NCBI GenBank assembly: GCA_045125095.1
Contig: JBGVMW010000116.1
Location: 1-64,000 of the forward strand
Length of the DNA: 64,000 nucleotides
Direction: 5' to 3'
Origin: JBGVMW01 sp045125095
Lineage (GTDB): Bacteria > Bacillota > Clostridia > Lachnospirales > Lachnospiraceae
The notes beneath the pieces are model-generated. The model was not told the origin of the DNA and made no database searches. It was given only the letters and a program-made list of their open reading frames with translations. A program made the translations under genes and the position numbers. The number at the start of each line of letters is the position of its first letter. The stretch's first letter is position 1. This document shows positions 47,269 through 55,392 of the stretch, in pieces.

Positions 47269-48279
47269 TTATTCATATTGGTTTGTCAGTCGGATAAACT
47301 CCTCTAATTTCTCCATTGCCTTGCCACTGTCAATCATGTCTGCTGCCAATTGAATGCCTTCCTCCATGGAAATGCCTTTTGCAATATGAATTGCTGCGCC
47401 GGCATTTAACAGAACATCCTCACGCATGGGACCTTGTTTGCCTGCCAGAATGTCTCTTGTAATCTGCGCATTTTCTACCGGGTCACCACCTGTTAAATCT
47501 GTTTTCCGGCAACGGGTAAACCCAAACATTTCCGGCTCAATTACATATTTCTTTATTTCGCCATTCCGAATTTCACAACATGTAGTTGGCGCACTTAAGG
47601 AGATTTCATCAAGACCATCCTGACCGTAAACAACCATTCCCTTGATAATGCCAAGTTTTACAAGCACTTCTGCCATTGGTTCTACCAGTTCTTCGCTGTA
47701 CACACCTAAAAGCTGCATATCGGCACAGGCAGGATTGGTTAAAGGTCCTAAGATATTGAATATAGTGCGAATCCCTAATTCCTTACGAACAGGTGCAACA
47801 TATTTCATAGCGCCATGATATTTCTGGGCAAACATAAAGCAAATGCCTACTTCTTCCAGCACCTTTTGCATATTTTCAGGAGCAATCGTTATTTTAACAC
47901 CTAAAGCTTCTAACACATCTGCCGCACCGGATTTTGATGAAACACTACGGTTACCATGCTTTGCTACCGGAACTCCGGCGGCTGCAATCACTAATGCTGA
48001 GGTTGTTGATATATTGAAGCTGTTTGCCTCATCACCACCAGTACCTACAATTTCTAATACATCCATATTATGCTGCAATTGTACTGCGTGGCTGCGCATA
48101 CCATATGCAGAGGCTGATATTTCATCAATTGTCTCGCCTTTTTTCCGCAATGCTGTTAAATATGAGCTAATTAGTATCGGAGATGTTTCGCCACTCATAA
48201 TCTCATTCATTACGGTCTCTGCTGTTTCATACGTCAAATCTTCACCATTCACTAATTGATAAATTGCTTCCTTAATCAT
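47269..48279 (-). CDS. trpD: anthranilate phosphoribosyltransferase
   Basis: Transfers phosphoribose from PRPP to anthranilate. PRPP-binding [15 protein letters not shown] and the [15 protein letters not shown] block are intact. 336 residues; not fused to trpG. Confidence 0.96.
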   Translation of the reverse strand: MIKEAIYQLVNGEDLTYETAETVMNEIMSGETSPILISSYLTALRKKGETIDEISASAYGMRSHAVQLQHNMDVLEIVGTGGDEANSFNISTTSALVIAAAGVPVAKHGNRSVSSKSGAADVLEALGVKITIAPENMQKVLEEVGICFMFAQKYHGAMKYVAPVRKELGIRTIFNILGPLTNPACADMQLLGVYSEELVEPMAEVLVKLGIIKGMVVYGQDGLDEISLSAPTTCCEIRNGEIKKYVIEPEMFGFTRCRKTDLTGGDPVENAQITRDILAGKQGPMREDVLLNAGAAIHIAKGISMEEGIQLAADMIDSGKAMEKLEEFIRLTNQYE

Positions 48280-48304
48280 GCTATCATGTCTTCCTTTCTA
48301 TTTT

Positions 48305-48889
48305 TTACACCAACTCTAAAAAATTTCTCATCATAACTGCACCTTCTGGTGTCATAACAGATTCCGGATGAAATTGCAGTCCATATATAGCATATTCCTT
48401 ATGCTGTACTGCCATTACTTCTCCTGTTTCATCTTTCGCAATAACCTCCAATTCTTCCGGTATGGAATTCTTATCCGCTGCCAGAGAGTGATATCTTGCA
48501 ACCTTTACTACATCTGGCAGTCCTTTGAAGATTGCACTGTTCGTATTTACCTTCACAGAGCTTTGTTTGCCATGCATAAGCTTACCAGCATAGGTAATGT
48601 TACCGCCGAATGTTTCACAGATTCCCTGATGACCCAGACATATACCAAGCATTTTGCATTTCCCTTTCATTGTCTGAATTACTTCCTCACAGATACCGGC
48701 TTCTGAAGGTCTACCAGGTCCAGGTGATAAAATGATATGTGTTGGTGCCAGCTTTTCCACTTCAGCTACTGTCATCTCATCATTTCGGATTACTTTAATG
48801 TCCATTCCCTTCATTTCCTTACATAGTCCTCCAATCAACTGGACTACATTATAAGAAAAACTATCATAATTATCGATCAGTAATATCAT
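48305..48889 (-). CDS. trpG: anthranilate synthase glutaminase component
   Basis: Class I amidotransferase: LSPGPGRP, nucleophile Cys in LGICLGHQGI, catalytic His/Glu in LQFHPESV. 194 residues. Its ATG overlaps the trpE stop (ATGA), implying translational coupling. It may also serve folate (pabA) synthesis, as in some Firmicutes. Confidence 0.93.
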   Translation of the reverse strand: MILLIDNYDSFSYNVVQLIGGLCKEMKGMDIKVIRNDEMTVAEVEKLAPTHIILSPGPGRPSEAGICEEVIQTMKGKCKMLGICLGHQGICETFGGNITYAGKLMHGKQSSVKVNTNSAIFKGLPDVVKVARYHSLAADKNSIPEELEVIAKDETGEVMAVQHKEYAIYGLQFHPESVMTPEGAVMMRNFLELV

Positions 48890-50343
48890 AATCCATTCAC
48901 CTCACTTGCCCGCATAATCGCATCAATCACTGCACCTGCTTTATTTGCACATTCCTCATACTCATTTTCAGGAATACTGTCTGCTACAACACCGGCTCCT
49001 GCCTGCACGTATACCTTATCGCCCTTCTTTACCGCGGTACGAATTGCTATACATACATCTAAGTTACCGGAAAAATCTAAATATCCAATGGCTCCGCCAT
49101 AGATTCCTCTCGGCACCGGTTCTAATTCATCAATTATCTCACAAGCCCGAAACTTTGGAGCACCGGACAATGTTCCGGCCGGAAGTAATGTTGCAATTGT
49201 ATCACATCCATCTTTATCCTCTGCAATCCTGCCGCATACTGTAGAGGCAATATGCATTACCTTGGAGAAGCGGTGAATGCTCATGTAATCTTCTACTTCT
49301 ACGGTACCGTATTCTGCAATTCTTCCAATATCATTTCTTGCTAAGTCTACCAGCATATTATGTTCCGCTAACTCTTTTTCATCTGCAAGAAGTTCTATTT
49401 CTAACGCATCATCTTCAAGCTTTGTCGCACCACGTTTTCTTGTTCCTGCCACCGGAAATGTGGTTAATTTGCCATCCACTAACTTCACCATGGTTTCCGG
49501 AGAAGCACCACATATTTGCACATCATCGCTCTGTATGAAATACATATAAGGTGATGGGTTAGTTGTTCTTAAAATCCGGTATGCATTGAGAAGACTGCTA
49601 TGATAATCTGCTTCAAATCTTCTTGATATTACGCCCTGGAAAATATCGCCTTCTCTTATATAGGCTTTTGTCTTTTCTACCATTTCACAGTAACGCTCTT
49701 TTGATGTGTTACAGGTAAATGTTGGAGCTTCTTCTGCTTCTATCTTTGGAAGTGGTGTAGTATCGGTAATCATGCGCAGAATTTTATCGATTTCTAATTC
49801 TGTTGCATGATAGCCTTCCTCACCATCTTCTCCATTCATATTAACTACCACACTGATTTTCTGCTTCAAATTATCATAAGCAATAACCTTGTCAAATAAC
49901 ATCAAGTCAAAATCATAAACGTCATTTTTCTTCATGTGAAGCTTTGGTTCGGCATAGCCAAACATTTCATATGCAAAGTATCCTACAAATCCACCTGTAA
50001 AAGGAGGCATGCCCTCAAGTTTTGGTGTTTTATACTCTGCTAACAATTCTCGTAACACTTGCATTGGCTGACCGGTAATCTTTTTCTTGATGCTTCCGCT
50101 TTTCAAGGTTACCACTCCGTCCTTACAAACGGCACGTAACAGTGGGTCAAATCCCAAAAACGAATATCTTCCCTGTGTCCCATGCTCAACACTTTCTAAC
50201 AGATAGTAATTTTTACTGATTTTGGCTACTTTTCGTAACAATTGAATCGGTGTTATTACATCTGCGTAAATTTCCTTGCAGATTGGTATCATATTATACG
50301 ATTGGTCTACTGTTTTCACTTGTTCTACTGTTGGTGTAATCAT
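48886..50343 (-). CDS. trpE: anthranilate synthase component I
   Basis: Chorismate-utilising enzyme, 485 residues. It has an N-terminal tryptophan-binding LLES region, then the catalytic half with FPVAGTRKRGA, NMLVDLARNDIGR, and SGAPKFRACEIID. GGGAGGAG precedes the ATG. It is the first gene of a seven-gene trpEGDCFBA operon under T-box control. Confidence 0.96.
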   Translation of the reverse strand: MITPTVEQVKTVDQSYNMIPICKEIYADVITPIQLLRKVAKISKNYYLLESVEHGTQGRYSFLGFDPLLRAVCKDGVVTLKSGSIKKKITGQPMQVLRELLAEYKTPKLEGMPPFTGGFVGYFAYEMFGYAEPKLHMKKNDVYDFDLMLFDKVIAYDNLKQKISVVVNMNGEDGEEGYHATELEIDKILRMITDTTPLPKIEAEEAPTFTCNTSKERYCEMVEKTKAYIREGDIFQGVISRRFEADYHSSLLNAYRILRTTNPSPYMYFIQSDDVQICGASPETMVKLVDGKLTTFPVAGTRKRGATKLEDDALEIELLADEKELAEHNMLVDLARNDIGRIAEYGTVEVEDYMSIHRFSKVMHIASTVCGRIAEDKDGCDTIATLLPAGTLSGAPKFRACEIIDELEPVPRGIYGGAIGYLDFSGNLDVCIAIRTAVKKGDKVYVQAGAGVVADSIPENEYEECANKAGAVIDAIMRASEVNGL

Positions 50344-50370
50344 ATTCCATTCTCCTCCCTATCATTTACA

Positions 50371-50587
50371 TAGTCGTTTGCGAACGTGATGACAATTCAC
50401 TACCTTGTTGGCGTTTCGCAATTAGCTAATGATTTACATGCTGGTATGATTTCCAAGTAATGACAACGTCCTCGCAAGCTAAATTTACCAATATATTTAT
50501 ACGCTTTGCTGCGCCGGATTTGGCACACAGTGCAACTTCCTTTCAAATTCGTGTGCATCACTTTTTTATATACTAGTACAATAAAAA
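50371..50587. repeat. repeat modules between the Trp T-box and trpE
   Basis: Module D (50371-50428), then a block resembling 14177-14248 (GCAAGCTAAATTTACC, CGCTTTGCTGCGCC), then module B (50516-50550) and a TTTTTTATATACTAGTAC end reaching the T-box terminator T-tract. It adds roughly 240 nt of structured 5' leader before trpE. Confidence 0.75.
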
Positions 50588-50883
50588 AACTCTTGCCCCA
50601 TAGAAATTAATCCTATGGGACAAGAGTTATATAATTCTACTCCTGCGATACCACCCAAATTGATACATAGTATCCACTCTGTAAACACACCATCATGTGT
50701 CTCCCGTTGGTAACGGATGGGATCTCCCGTCAGCTCCTACTCATGTTCAGGCTGCCCTCACAAGTCCATTCAACTGCTTCTGTGTTAAACACTGCTATCG
50801 CAATCCCACCATCTGCGACTCTCTGTAAGCTTTTTTCTACAATCTACTTCTCTTGCTCACTGGTTTCTTTATTAATTGTTTGT
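50588..50883 (-). promoter_or_regulatory. T-box leader of the trp operon (Trp)
   Basis: T-box motif TGGGTGGTATCGCA on the minus strand (50644-50657), followed by a terminator (50588-50628: AACTCTTG.CCCATAG stem and seven T). A specifier candidate UGG at 50766-50768 appears in the context GAA-UGG-A, matching tryptophan. Controls trpEGDCFBA by uncharged tRNA-Trp. Confidence 0.92.
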
Positions 50884-50912
50884 AGTCTACCACTCTAAAT
50901 TTGTATTGTCAA
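50884..50912 (-). promoter_or_regulatory. trp operon promoter
   Basis: TTGACA (50907-50912), 17-base spacer, TAGACT (50884-50889) on the minus strand, immediately before the T-box and 17 bp after the icd stop. Confidence 0.82.
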
Positions 50913-50928
50913 CTACTTTTTTGATTTT

Positions 50929-52137
50929 TTATAACATTTTTTCTAATGTTTCACGGATTGCCTTAATGAAATTCTCACTGTTTAATACAGTAACATTTTC
51001 AAGTGTAGTAATTAATGCTAAATCCTTTGTCATTTTTCCTGCTTCGATCGTATCAACAGTTGCTTTCTCTAACTTATCAGCAAATGCCATTAATTCTGCA
51101 TTACCATCTAATTCACCGCGTTTTCTAAGCGCACCTGTCCAAGCAAAAATAGTTGCTACTGAGTTAGTAGAAGTTTCTTCTCCCTTTAAGTGCTTGTAGT
51201 AATGTCTCTGAACAGTACCATGAGCAGCTTCATATTCATAATATCCCTGTGGTGATACTAACACAGAAGTCATCATAGCTAGAGAACCAAATGCAGTTGC
51301 TACCATATCAGACATAACATCACCATCATAATTCTTACAAGCCCAGATATAACCACCTTCTGAACGAATTACACGTGCTACTGCATCATCAATTAATGTA
51401 TAGAAATATTCAATTCCAGCAGCCTTGAATTTCTCATCATATTCTGCATCATAGATCTCCTGGAAAATATCTTTAAATGTATGGTCATACTTTTTAGAAA
51501 TGGTATCCTTTGTAGCAAACCATAAATCCTGCTTTGTATCTAACGCATAATTAAAACAGCTTCTTGCAAAGCTTTCGATAGAAGCATCTAAATTATGCAT
51601 ACCCTGCACAATACCAGCACCTGTAAAATTATGAATTAATTCTCTTGTTTCTGTACCATCCTCTGCTGTGTAAACGATTTCCGCCTTGCCAGCACCAGGT
51701 ATCTTCATCTCGCTTCCCTTATAAACATCACCATACGCATGTCTTGCGATTGTAATTGGCTTCTTCCATGTCTTAACAGTTGGCTCAATTCCCTTTACTA
51801 CGATCGGCGCACGAAAAACAGTTCCGTCTAAAATCGCACGAATTGTTCCGTTTGGACTCTTCCACATTTCTTTTAAGCTATACTCTGTCATACGTGCAGC
51901 ATTTGGAGTAATGGTCGCACATTTTACAGCAACACCGTATTTCTTTGTTGCTTCCGCAGAATCTATAGTTACCTGATCATTTGTTTCATTACGATACTCT
52001 AATCCCAAGTCATAATACTCTGTATTTAAATCAATAAACGGATATAATAATTCATCCTTAATCATTTTCCAGAGAATTCTGGTCATTTCATCTCCGTCCA
52101 TTTCAACTAACGGTGTAGTCATTTTGATTTTTTCCAT
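50929..52137 (-). CDS. icd: NADP-dependent isocitrate dehydrogenase, eukaryote-like type
   Basis: Oxidative decarboxylation of isocitrate to 2-oxoglutarate. The 402-residue protein resembles the homodimeric eukaryotic/type II enzymes: [11 protein letters not shown] at the start, [35 protein letters not shown] (metal-binding Asp) and [11 protein letters not shown]. The Arg after HGTVQ is at the position that contacts the 2'-phosphate of NADP in this group. GGAGG lies 6 nt upstream of the ATG. Confidence 0.95.
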   Translation of the reverse strand: MEKIKMTTPLVEMDGDEMTRILWKMIKDELLYPFIDLNTEYYDLGLEYRNETNDQVTIDSAEATKKYGVAVKCATITPNAARMTEYSLKEMWKSPNGTIRAILDGTVFRAPIVVKGIEPTVKTWKKPITIARHAYGDVYKGSEMKIPGAGKAEIVYTAEDGTETRELIHNFTGAGIVQGMHNLDASIESFARSCFNYALDTKQDLWFATKDTISKKYDHTFKDIFQEIYDAEYDEKFKAAGIEYFYTLIDDAVARVIRSEGGYIWACKNYDGDVMSDMVATAFGSLAMMTSVLVSPQGYYEYEAAHGTVQRHYYKHLKGEETSTNSVATIFAWTGALRKRGELDGNAELMAFADKLEKATVDTIEAGKMTKDLALITTLENVTVLNSENFIKAIRETLEKML

Positions 52138-52240
52138 AAGTGTCCTCCATTCTTCCGCTTACACGGTTCTATCAATATGCTTTTAGCTAAAACCATTTTA
52201 AACATCATTAGGCAGACTGTCAATATCTATGAAAAAAATT

Positions 52241-53131
52241 TTATTTCAAAAGTCGTTCTACATCAAGCATTCCCCATCCCTGTTGATTGGATGGCATACC
52301 CAGATCTACAGCACATTCCATTATTCTGCGTTTTACTTGTTTCGGAGTTAAATCCGGTTCTTTTTCTAATAATAAGGCAATGGCACCACTGACAATTGGT
52401 GCTGCCATAGATGTGCCACTTTTTGCAGAATAATAGCGATTATTATTTGAGCAGCTGACAATTGCATCTGCCGGTGCAACAATTTCCGGCTTCATCACAC
52501 ACTGAATTGTTGGCCCTCTTCCTGCATAGAAAATCTGCTTTTTCTTTCCAACACTTCCTATGGATTCTTTCGAAGATCCTACTGTAATTATTTTGGGGCT
52601 GTTGCCAGGTACTGTGACAGAACATTCCGCCGGTCCATTATTTCCGGCTGCTGCTACAACAACAATTCCTACGTTCCACGCTTCTTCTACCTTTTCCTGT
52701 AACTGTATGCTTTCTGCTTCTTCTAAATCATCTGAACCACCCACTGATAAATTAAGGATTCTTATGTGATAACGATTTCTATTAAGAATGACCCAGTCAA
52801 TTCCCTTTAGCATCGTCTCAATATCTCCATTTCCATACTTATCAAGTACTTTCACCATCACAATCCGGCTTCCTGGTGCCATTCCCCGATATCTGCCACC
52901 AGACATTTTTCCGGTTCCACAAATAATACCAGAAACATGCGAACCATGCGAATTATCGTCATATGGCCTATTCGTATGCTTCACCAAATCATTAAAGTAC
53001 AATAATCTATCATATAAATCGGGATGTTCACCCCATATTCCAGAATCAAGAACAGCAATTGTAATATTTTTCCCTGTCAGATCATGAGTTTTTGCATACT
53101 CAGCGCGGAGTTGCTTTCGAACATTTTCCAT
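52241..53131 (-). CDS. intracellular subtilisin-like serine protease
   Basis: S8 peptidase with the triad visible: Asp in IAVLDSGIWG, His in NSHGSHVSGI, Ser in SGTSMAAPIVSG; the oxyanion Asn is in AAAGNNGP. 296 residues. There is no signal peptide or long propeptide, so it is probably cytoplasmic, like ISP-type subtilisins. Monocistronic appearance; GGGAG about 10 nt upstream. Confidence 0.9.
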   Translation of the reverse strand: MENVRKQLRAEYAKTHDLTGKNITIAVLDSGIWGEHPDLYDRLLYFNDLVKHTNRPYDDNSHGSHVSGIICGTGKMSGGRYRGMAPGSRIVMVKVLDKYGNGDIETMLKGIDWVILNRNRYHIRILNLSVGGSDDLEEAESIQLQEKVEEAWNVGIVVVAAAGNNGPAECSVTVPGNSPKIITVGSSKESIGSVGKKKQIFYAGRGPTIQCVMKPEIVAPADAIVSCSNNNRYYSAKSGTSMAAPIVSGAIALLLEKEPDLTPKQVKRRIMECAVDLGMPSNQQGWGMLDVERLLK

Positions 53132-53194
53132 ACTGACATCACTCCCAGAATATCTTATCTCATATTATATGCAGATGACACTTGTACAGCCAAC

Positions 53195-53312
53195 CAATAT
53201 GCTTACACGCTTTGCATCTTCCTTTCAAATTCGTGCGCATCAGTTTTTATATACTAGGAAATTTCATACATTACGTCATGCAACGAACTGTTGTAATCTC
53301 CTAATATATAAA
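53195..53312. repeat. repeat modules B (partial) and C
   Basis: TATGCTTACACGCTTTGC then a shortened module B (53214-53242) and module C with CTAGGAAATTTCA ... GTAATCTCCTAATATATA. The end adjoins the T-tract of the HPr-like gene terminator. Confidence 0.7.
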
Positions 53313-53316
53313 AAAA

Positions 53317-53336
53317 GAAGCTGAACATACAGCTCC
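53317..53336 (-). terminator. terminator of the HPr-like gene
   Basis: On the minus strand GGAGCTG, 6-base loop, CAGCTTC then seven T, 25 bases beyond the stop. Confidence 0.85.
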
Positions 53337-53361
53337 TTCCTTTCTTTATCGCACTAAATAA

Positions 53362-53598
53362 TTACCCACAAATAAATTCCTGCAACAAATCAATTGCTTT
53401 TTGTGCGCCTTCACCTTCGTCATGAATTACCAGTTTTACCTCTTTAGTCAAATCCATGCTGTAAAGTCCCAGAATAGACTTTGCATCAACACAAAATCTT
53501 CCCTGCTCTACATCTAAATCACAAGCCAGCTGGCAAGCTAATCTGTTAAATGACTTAATAGAATCTGTATCCGGTAACTTAATCATTACTTCTGCCAT
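53362..53598 (-). CDS. HPr-like protein lacking the phospho-histidine
   Basis: 78-residue protein with the HPr fold pattern. The regulatory serine site is kept (AKSILGLYS, Ser41, aligned with Ser46 of HPr). The active-site GIHARPA loop is replaced by SIKSFNR, with no histidine. It therefore cannot relay phosphate in the PTS, but could be phosphorylated on serine by HPr kinase, like Crh, and act in carbon catabolite control. Function is inferred; a role as a degenerate paralog is also possible. Confidence 0.8.
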   Translation of the reverse strand: MAEVMIKLPDTDSIKSFNRLACQLACDLDVEQGRFCVDAKSILGLYSMDLTKEVKLVIHDEGEGAQKAIDLLQEFICG

Positions 53599-53781
53599 AA
53601 TAGAATCCCCCCTTTTAATAGTCAGTCAGGATAATTTCATATCCCTCTGCTTGTCACAGTATATCACAGATATTTCAAATAATCAAAATAATTTTAAATT
53701 TTTAAAAAAAAGTAGGAAATATATACAAGCAGTCTCCATATTATGAAGTATAACCTTAATAAAACATGGAGGCTCAAAATT
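53599..53781 (+). promoter_or_regulatory. divergent promoter region of the cysteine-rich gene
   Basis: A/T-rich space between divergent genes. CATATTAT (about 53735-53742) with an upstream ATATATAC segment could be a sporulation sigma-E/K type -10 (CATANNNT) but could also be read as an ordinary A/T promoter. GGAGG lies 10 nt before the ATG of the plus-strand gene. Confidence 0.3.
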
Positions 53782-54012
53782 ATGAGTGATCTCGCTGCAA
53801 CAAACTGCGGCTGCGGCTGCGAAGGAAACAACAACAATTCTATTATCTGGATTATTCTTTTACTCTGCTGCTGCGGTGGCGGATGCAATGGTTCCGGCAT
53901 TGGCGGAAGCTGTGGCTGTGATGGAAACAACGGCTGTGGAAACATCATCTGGATTATCCTTTTACTCTGCTGCTGCGGTGGCGGATGCAACGGTGGCAAT
54001 TCTTTCTGCTAA
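53782..54012 (+). CDS. high-cysteine 'HCB'-type small protein
   Basis: 76 residues made of two near-identical units: a GCGC(E/D)GNN segment, the hydrophobic stretch IIWIILLLCCCGGGCNG, then a Gly/Cys linker and a second copy of the same stretch. More than 20% is Cys, and Gly/Asn dominate the rest. Proteins beginning MSDLAATNCGC with this layout are annotated 'chorion class high-cysteine HCB protein 13' in Lachnospiraceae; their function is unknown. The start is the ATG after GGAGG; the longer frame would overlap that site. It is followed by a strong terminator. Possible roles (spore coat, metal binding, secreted peptide) are guesses. Confidence 0.85.
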   Translation: MSDLAATNCGCGCEGNNNNSIIWIILLLCCCGGGCNGSGIGGSCGCDGNNGCGNIIWIILLLCCCGGGCNGGNSFC

Positions 54013-54044
54013 TTCCACCAGCTGTCTAAAACGACAGTATAACA

Positions 54045-54070
54045 GGCTGCTACAGAATTCTGTAGCAGCC
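54045..54070 (+). terminator. terminator of the HCB gene
   Basis: A 26-bp perfect palindrome, GGCTGCTACAGAA and its complement, followed by CTTTATTA. Confidence 0.8.
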
Positions 54071-54076
54071 CTTTAT

Positions 54077-54177
54077 TATATACTGGTACATCATCCGTGA
54101 AATAACCGGTATATTCACTTGTCACTTTTCCTGTGTGAATATACCGGTTATATTATGGACGCTGTACCAGCATATAA
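54077..54177. repeat. 101-bp palindrome with TATATACTGG ends
   Basis: Arms TATATACTGGTACA / TGTACCAGCATATA and ATAACCGGTATATTCAC / GTGAATATACCGGTTAT around a short loop. The ends resemble the TATATACTAG ends of the CTAG modules, with CTGG replacing CTAG. Confidence 0.75.
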
Positions 54178-54300
54178 AAGCGATGCACACCCGCGCGAAA
54201 TGTAGTATGTCGCAATCGGCGTAGGGTCACTACGCCTCATTCCTCCGCTTTGCATATAATAATTTATTCTGCGCATTCTACATCGATAGTTAACCGCCTT
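54178..54300. repeat. imperfect palindrome with CGTAG apex
   Basis: Contains GGCGTAG/CTACGCC at the centre and outer ATGTAG..ATG / CAT.CTACAT arms. It is contiguous with the previous palindrome; the central hairpin matches those of the A elements. Confidence 0.55.
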
Positions 54301-54351
54301 AGTAATATACTGAAAAATCATAACAGCTTATCACAAAAACATTGTAGCGGC

Positions 54352-54465
54352 TTACTTTACATTTTCTTTTGGCTCCGGCTGCGCATTTTCTCTTTCTTCT
54401 AATTGCCTGCGTATACATTCCTCATCCATTTCATAAATTGAACTCTCATCTTCAATCAATCTCAT
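54352..54465 (-). CDS. 37-residue small protein
   Basis: ATG with AAAGGA about 8 nt upstream encodes MRLIEDESSIYEMDEECIRR and 17 more residues, rich in Glu and ending NVK. Composition is strongly acidic, and the helix-forming second half carries alternating Arg/Glu. It does not overlap another gene. Function unknown; it looks like a genuine small protein rather than a chance frame because of the Shine-Dalgarno and biased composition. Confidence 0.55.
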   Translation of the reverse strand: MRLIEDESSIYEMDEECIRRQLEERENAQPEPKENVK

Positions 54466-54615
54466 ATACAATTCCTTTCTTATTGTCTGATTCTACACAT
54501 AGATTCACAGTTTACTACATATATATGCAATAAGACGGTTTCTGTTAATGACTGAAACTACCACATCATACATTTCTATCACTCAGAAATCGAAATACTG
54601 TAAAAGGAGCTGCGT

Positions 54616-55050
54616 ATGAGATTACCCAATTCATTTCAATTAAGTTCACACACACTAGAGCTGCTCTCAGCAGCTATGCCGTACACAAGTCCTAATATGC
54701 AAGGCATGGTTTCCTTCCTCATCAAATATAAAGAGTTACAGGATACGATGCAATACATTCGCCATCCACCAACTATGAAAGCATGTTCATTTGATGGCGG
54801 AAAAGATAATTTACTATCTATGCTGACAGATATTCGCCCAGTGTGTAACCCCGCCGAAAGGCAGACAATCGATACTTTACTTCATTTCATGCAATCCATG
54901 GAAATGATTAGTAAATATAAAAACATCATGAAAGATGACAGTCAGTCTCCTATGGATGCAATTAAAAATATGCTGCCACCAGAACAACAATCCATGTTAG
55001 ACATGTATTCTATGTTATTTGAACAAATGAATTCGGAAACAAATAATTAA
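54616..55050 (+). CDS. helical protein of unknown function
   Basis: 144 residues, soluble, mostly helical, rich in Met (about 17) with a Pro-Met-rich C-terminal part (MLPPEQQSMLDMYSMLFEQM). No signal peptide or membrane segment. AAAGGAG lies 7 nt upstream of the ATG. Followed at 29 bp by another small gene on the same strand, so probably a two-gene operon. I do not recognise either. Confidence 0.6.
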   Translation: MRLPNSFQLSSHTLELLSAAMPYTSPNMQGMVSFLIKYKELQDTMQYIRHPPTMKACSFDGGKDNLLSMLTDIRPVCNPAERQTIDTLLHFMQSMEMISKYKNIMKDDSQSPMDAIKNMLPPEQQSMLDMYSMLFEQMNSETNN

Positions 55051-55079
55051 ATAGTATATATTTTATATCGGAGGTAATT

Positions 55080-55352
55080 ATGAAAGATTGGAAAAATGAC
55101 CCACGCATTCAAAATATGGATAAAAAGAAATTAAATATTTTAGAAACACTCACCTCTAACATACATGGTCAGTCACCAAAAGAATTGTTCCCTTTGGTGA
55201 TGGCTGCTATTCAAGCAGCAAAAAAACAAGGATTATCTTTTACAGAAGAAGAAACCTCTCTTTTAATTGAAATTCTCAAAGAGCAACAGACGCCAGAAGA
55301 AGCTAAAAAAACAGAAAAAATGCTGAAACTATTTCGTTCTAACAAAAAATGA
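55080..55352 (+). CDS. small basic helical protein of unknown function
   Basis: 90 residues, Lys-rich, predicted all-helical; the N-terminal half (WKNDPRIQNMDKKKLNILETL) reads like a conserved Firmicute small-protein motif, but I cannot name the family. GGAGG precedes the ATG. The last codons form one arm of a 12-bp inverted repeat (AAAATGCTGAAA at about 55318 with TTTCAGCATTTT ending near 55369), perhaps a terminator. Confidence 0.55.
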   Translation: MKDWKNDPRIQNMDKKKLNILETLTSNIHGQSPKELFPLVMAAIQAAKKQGLSFTEEETSLLIEILKEQQTPEEAKKTEKMLKLFRSNKK

Positions 55353-55392
55353 AACATTTCAGCATTTTAGTCCCTATTTACATGTTTAATTT

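Noticed and set aside
54616..54620. Sporulation promoter before the 144-residue gene (CATACATT upstream)
   Set aside because: A CATA-type -10 can be found by chance in A/T-rich DNA and no matching -35 is convincing.
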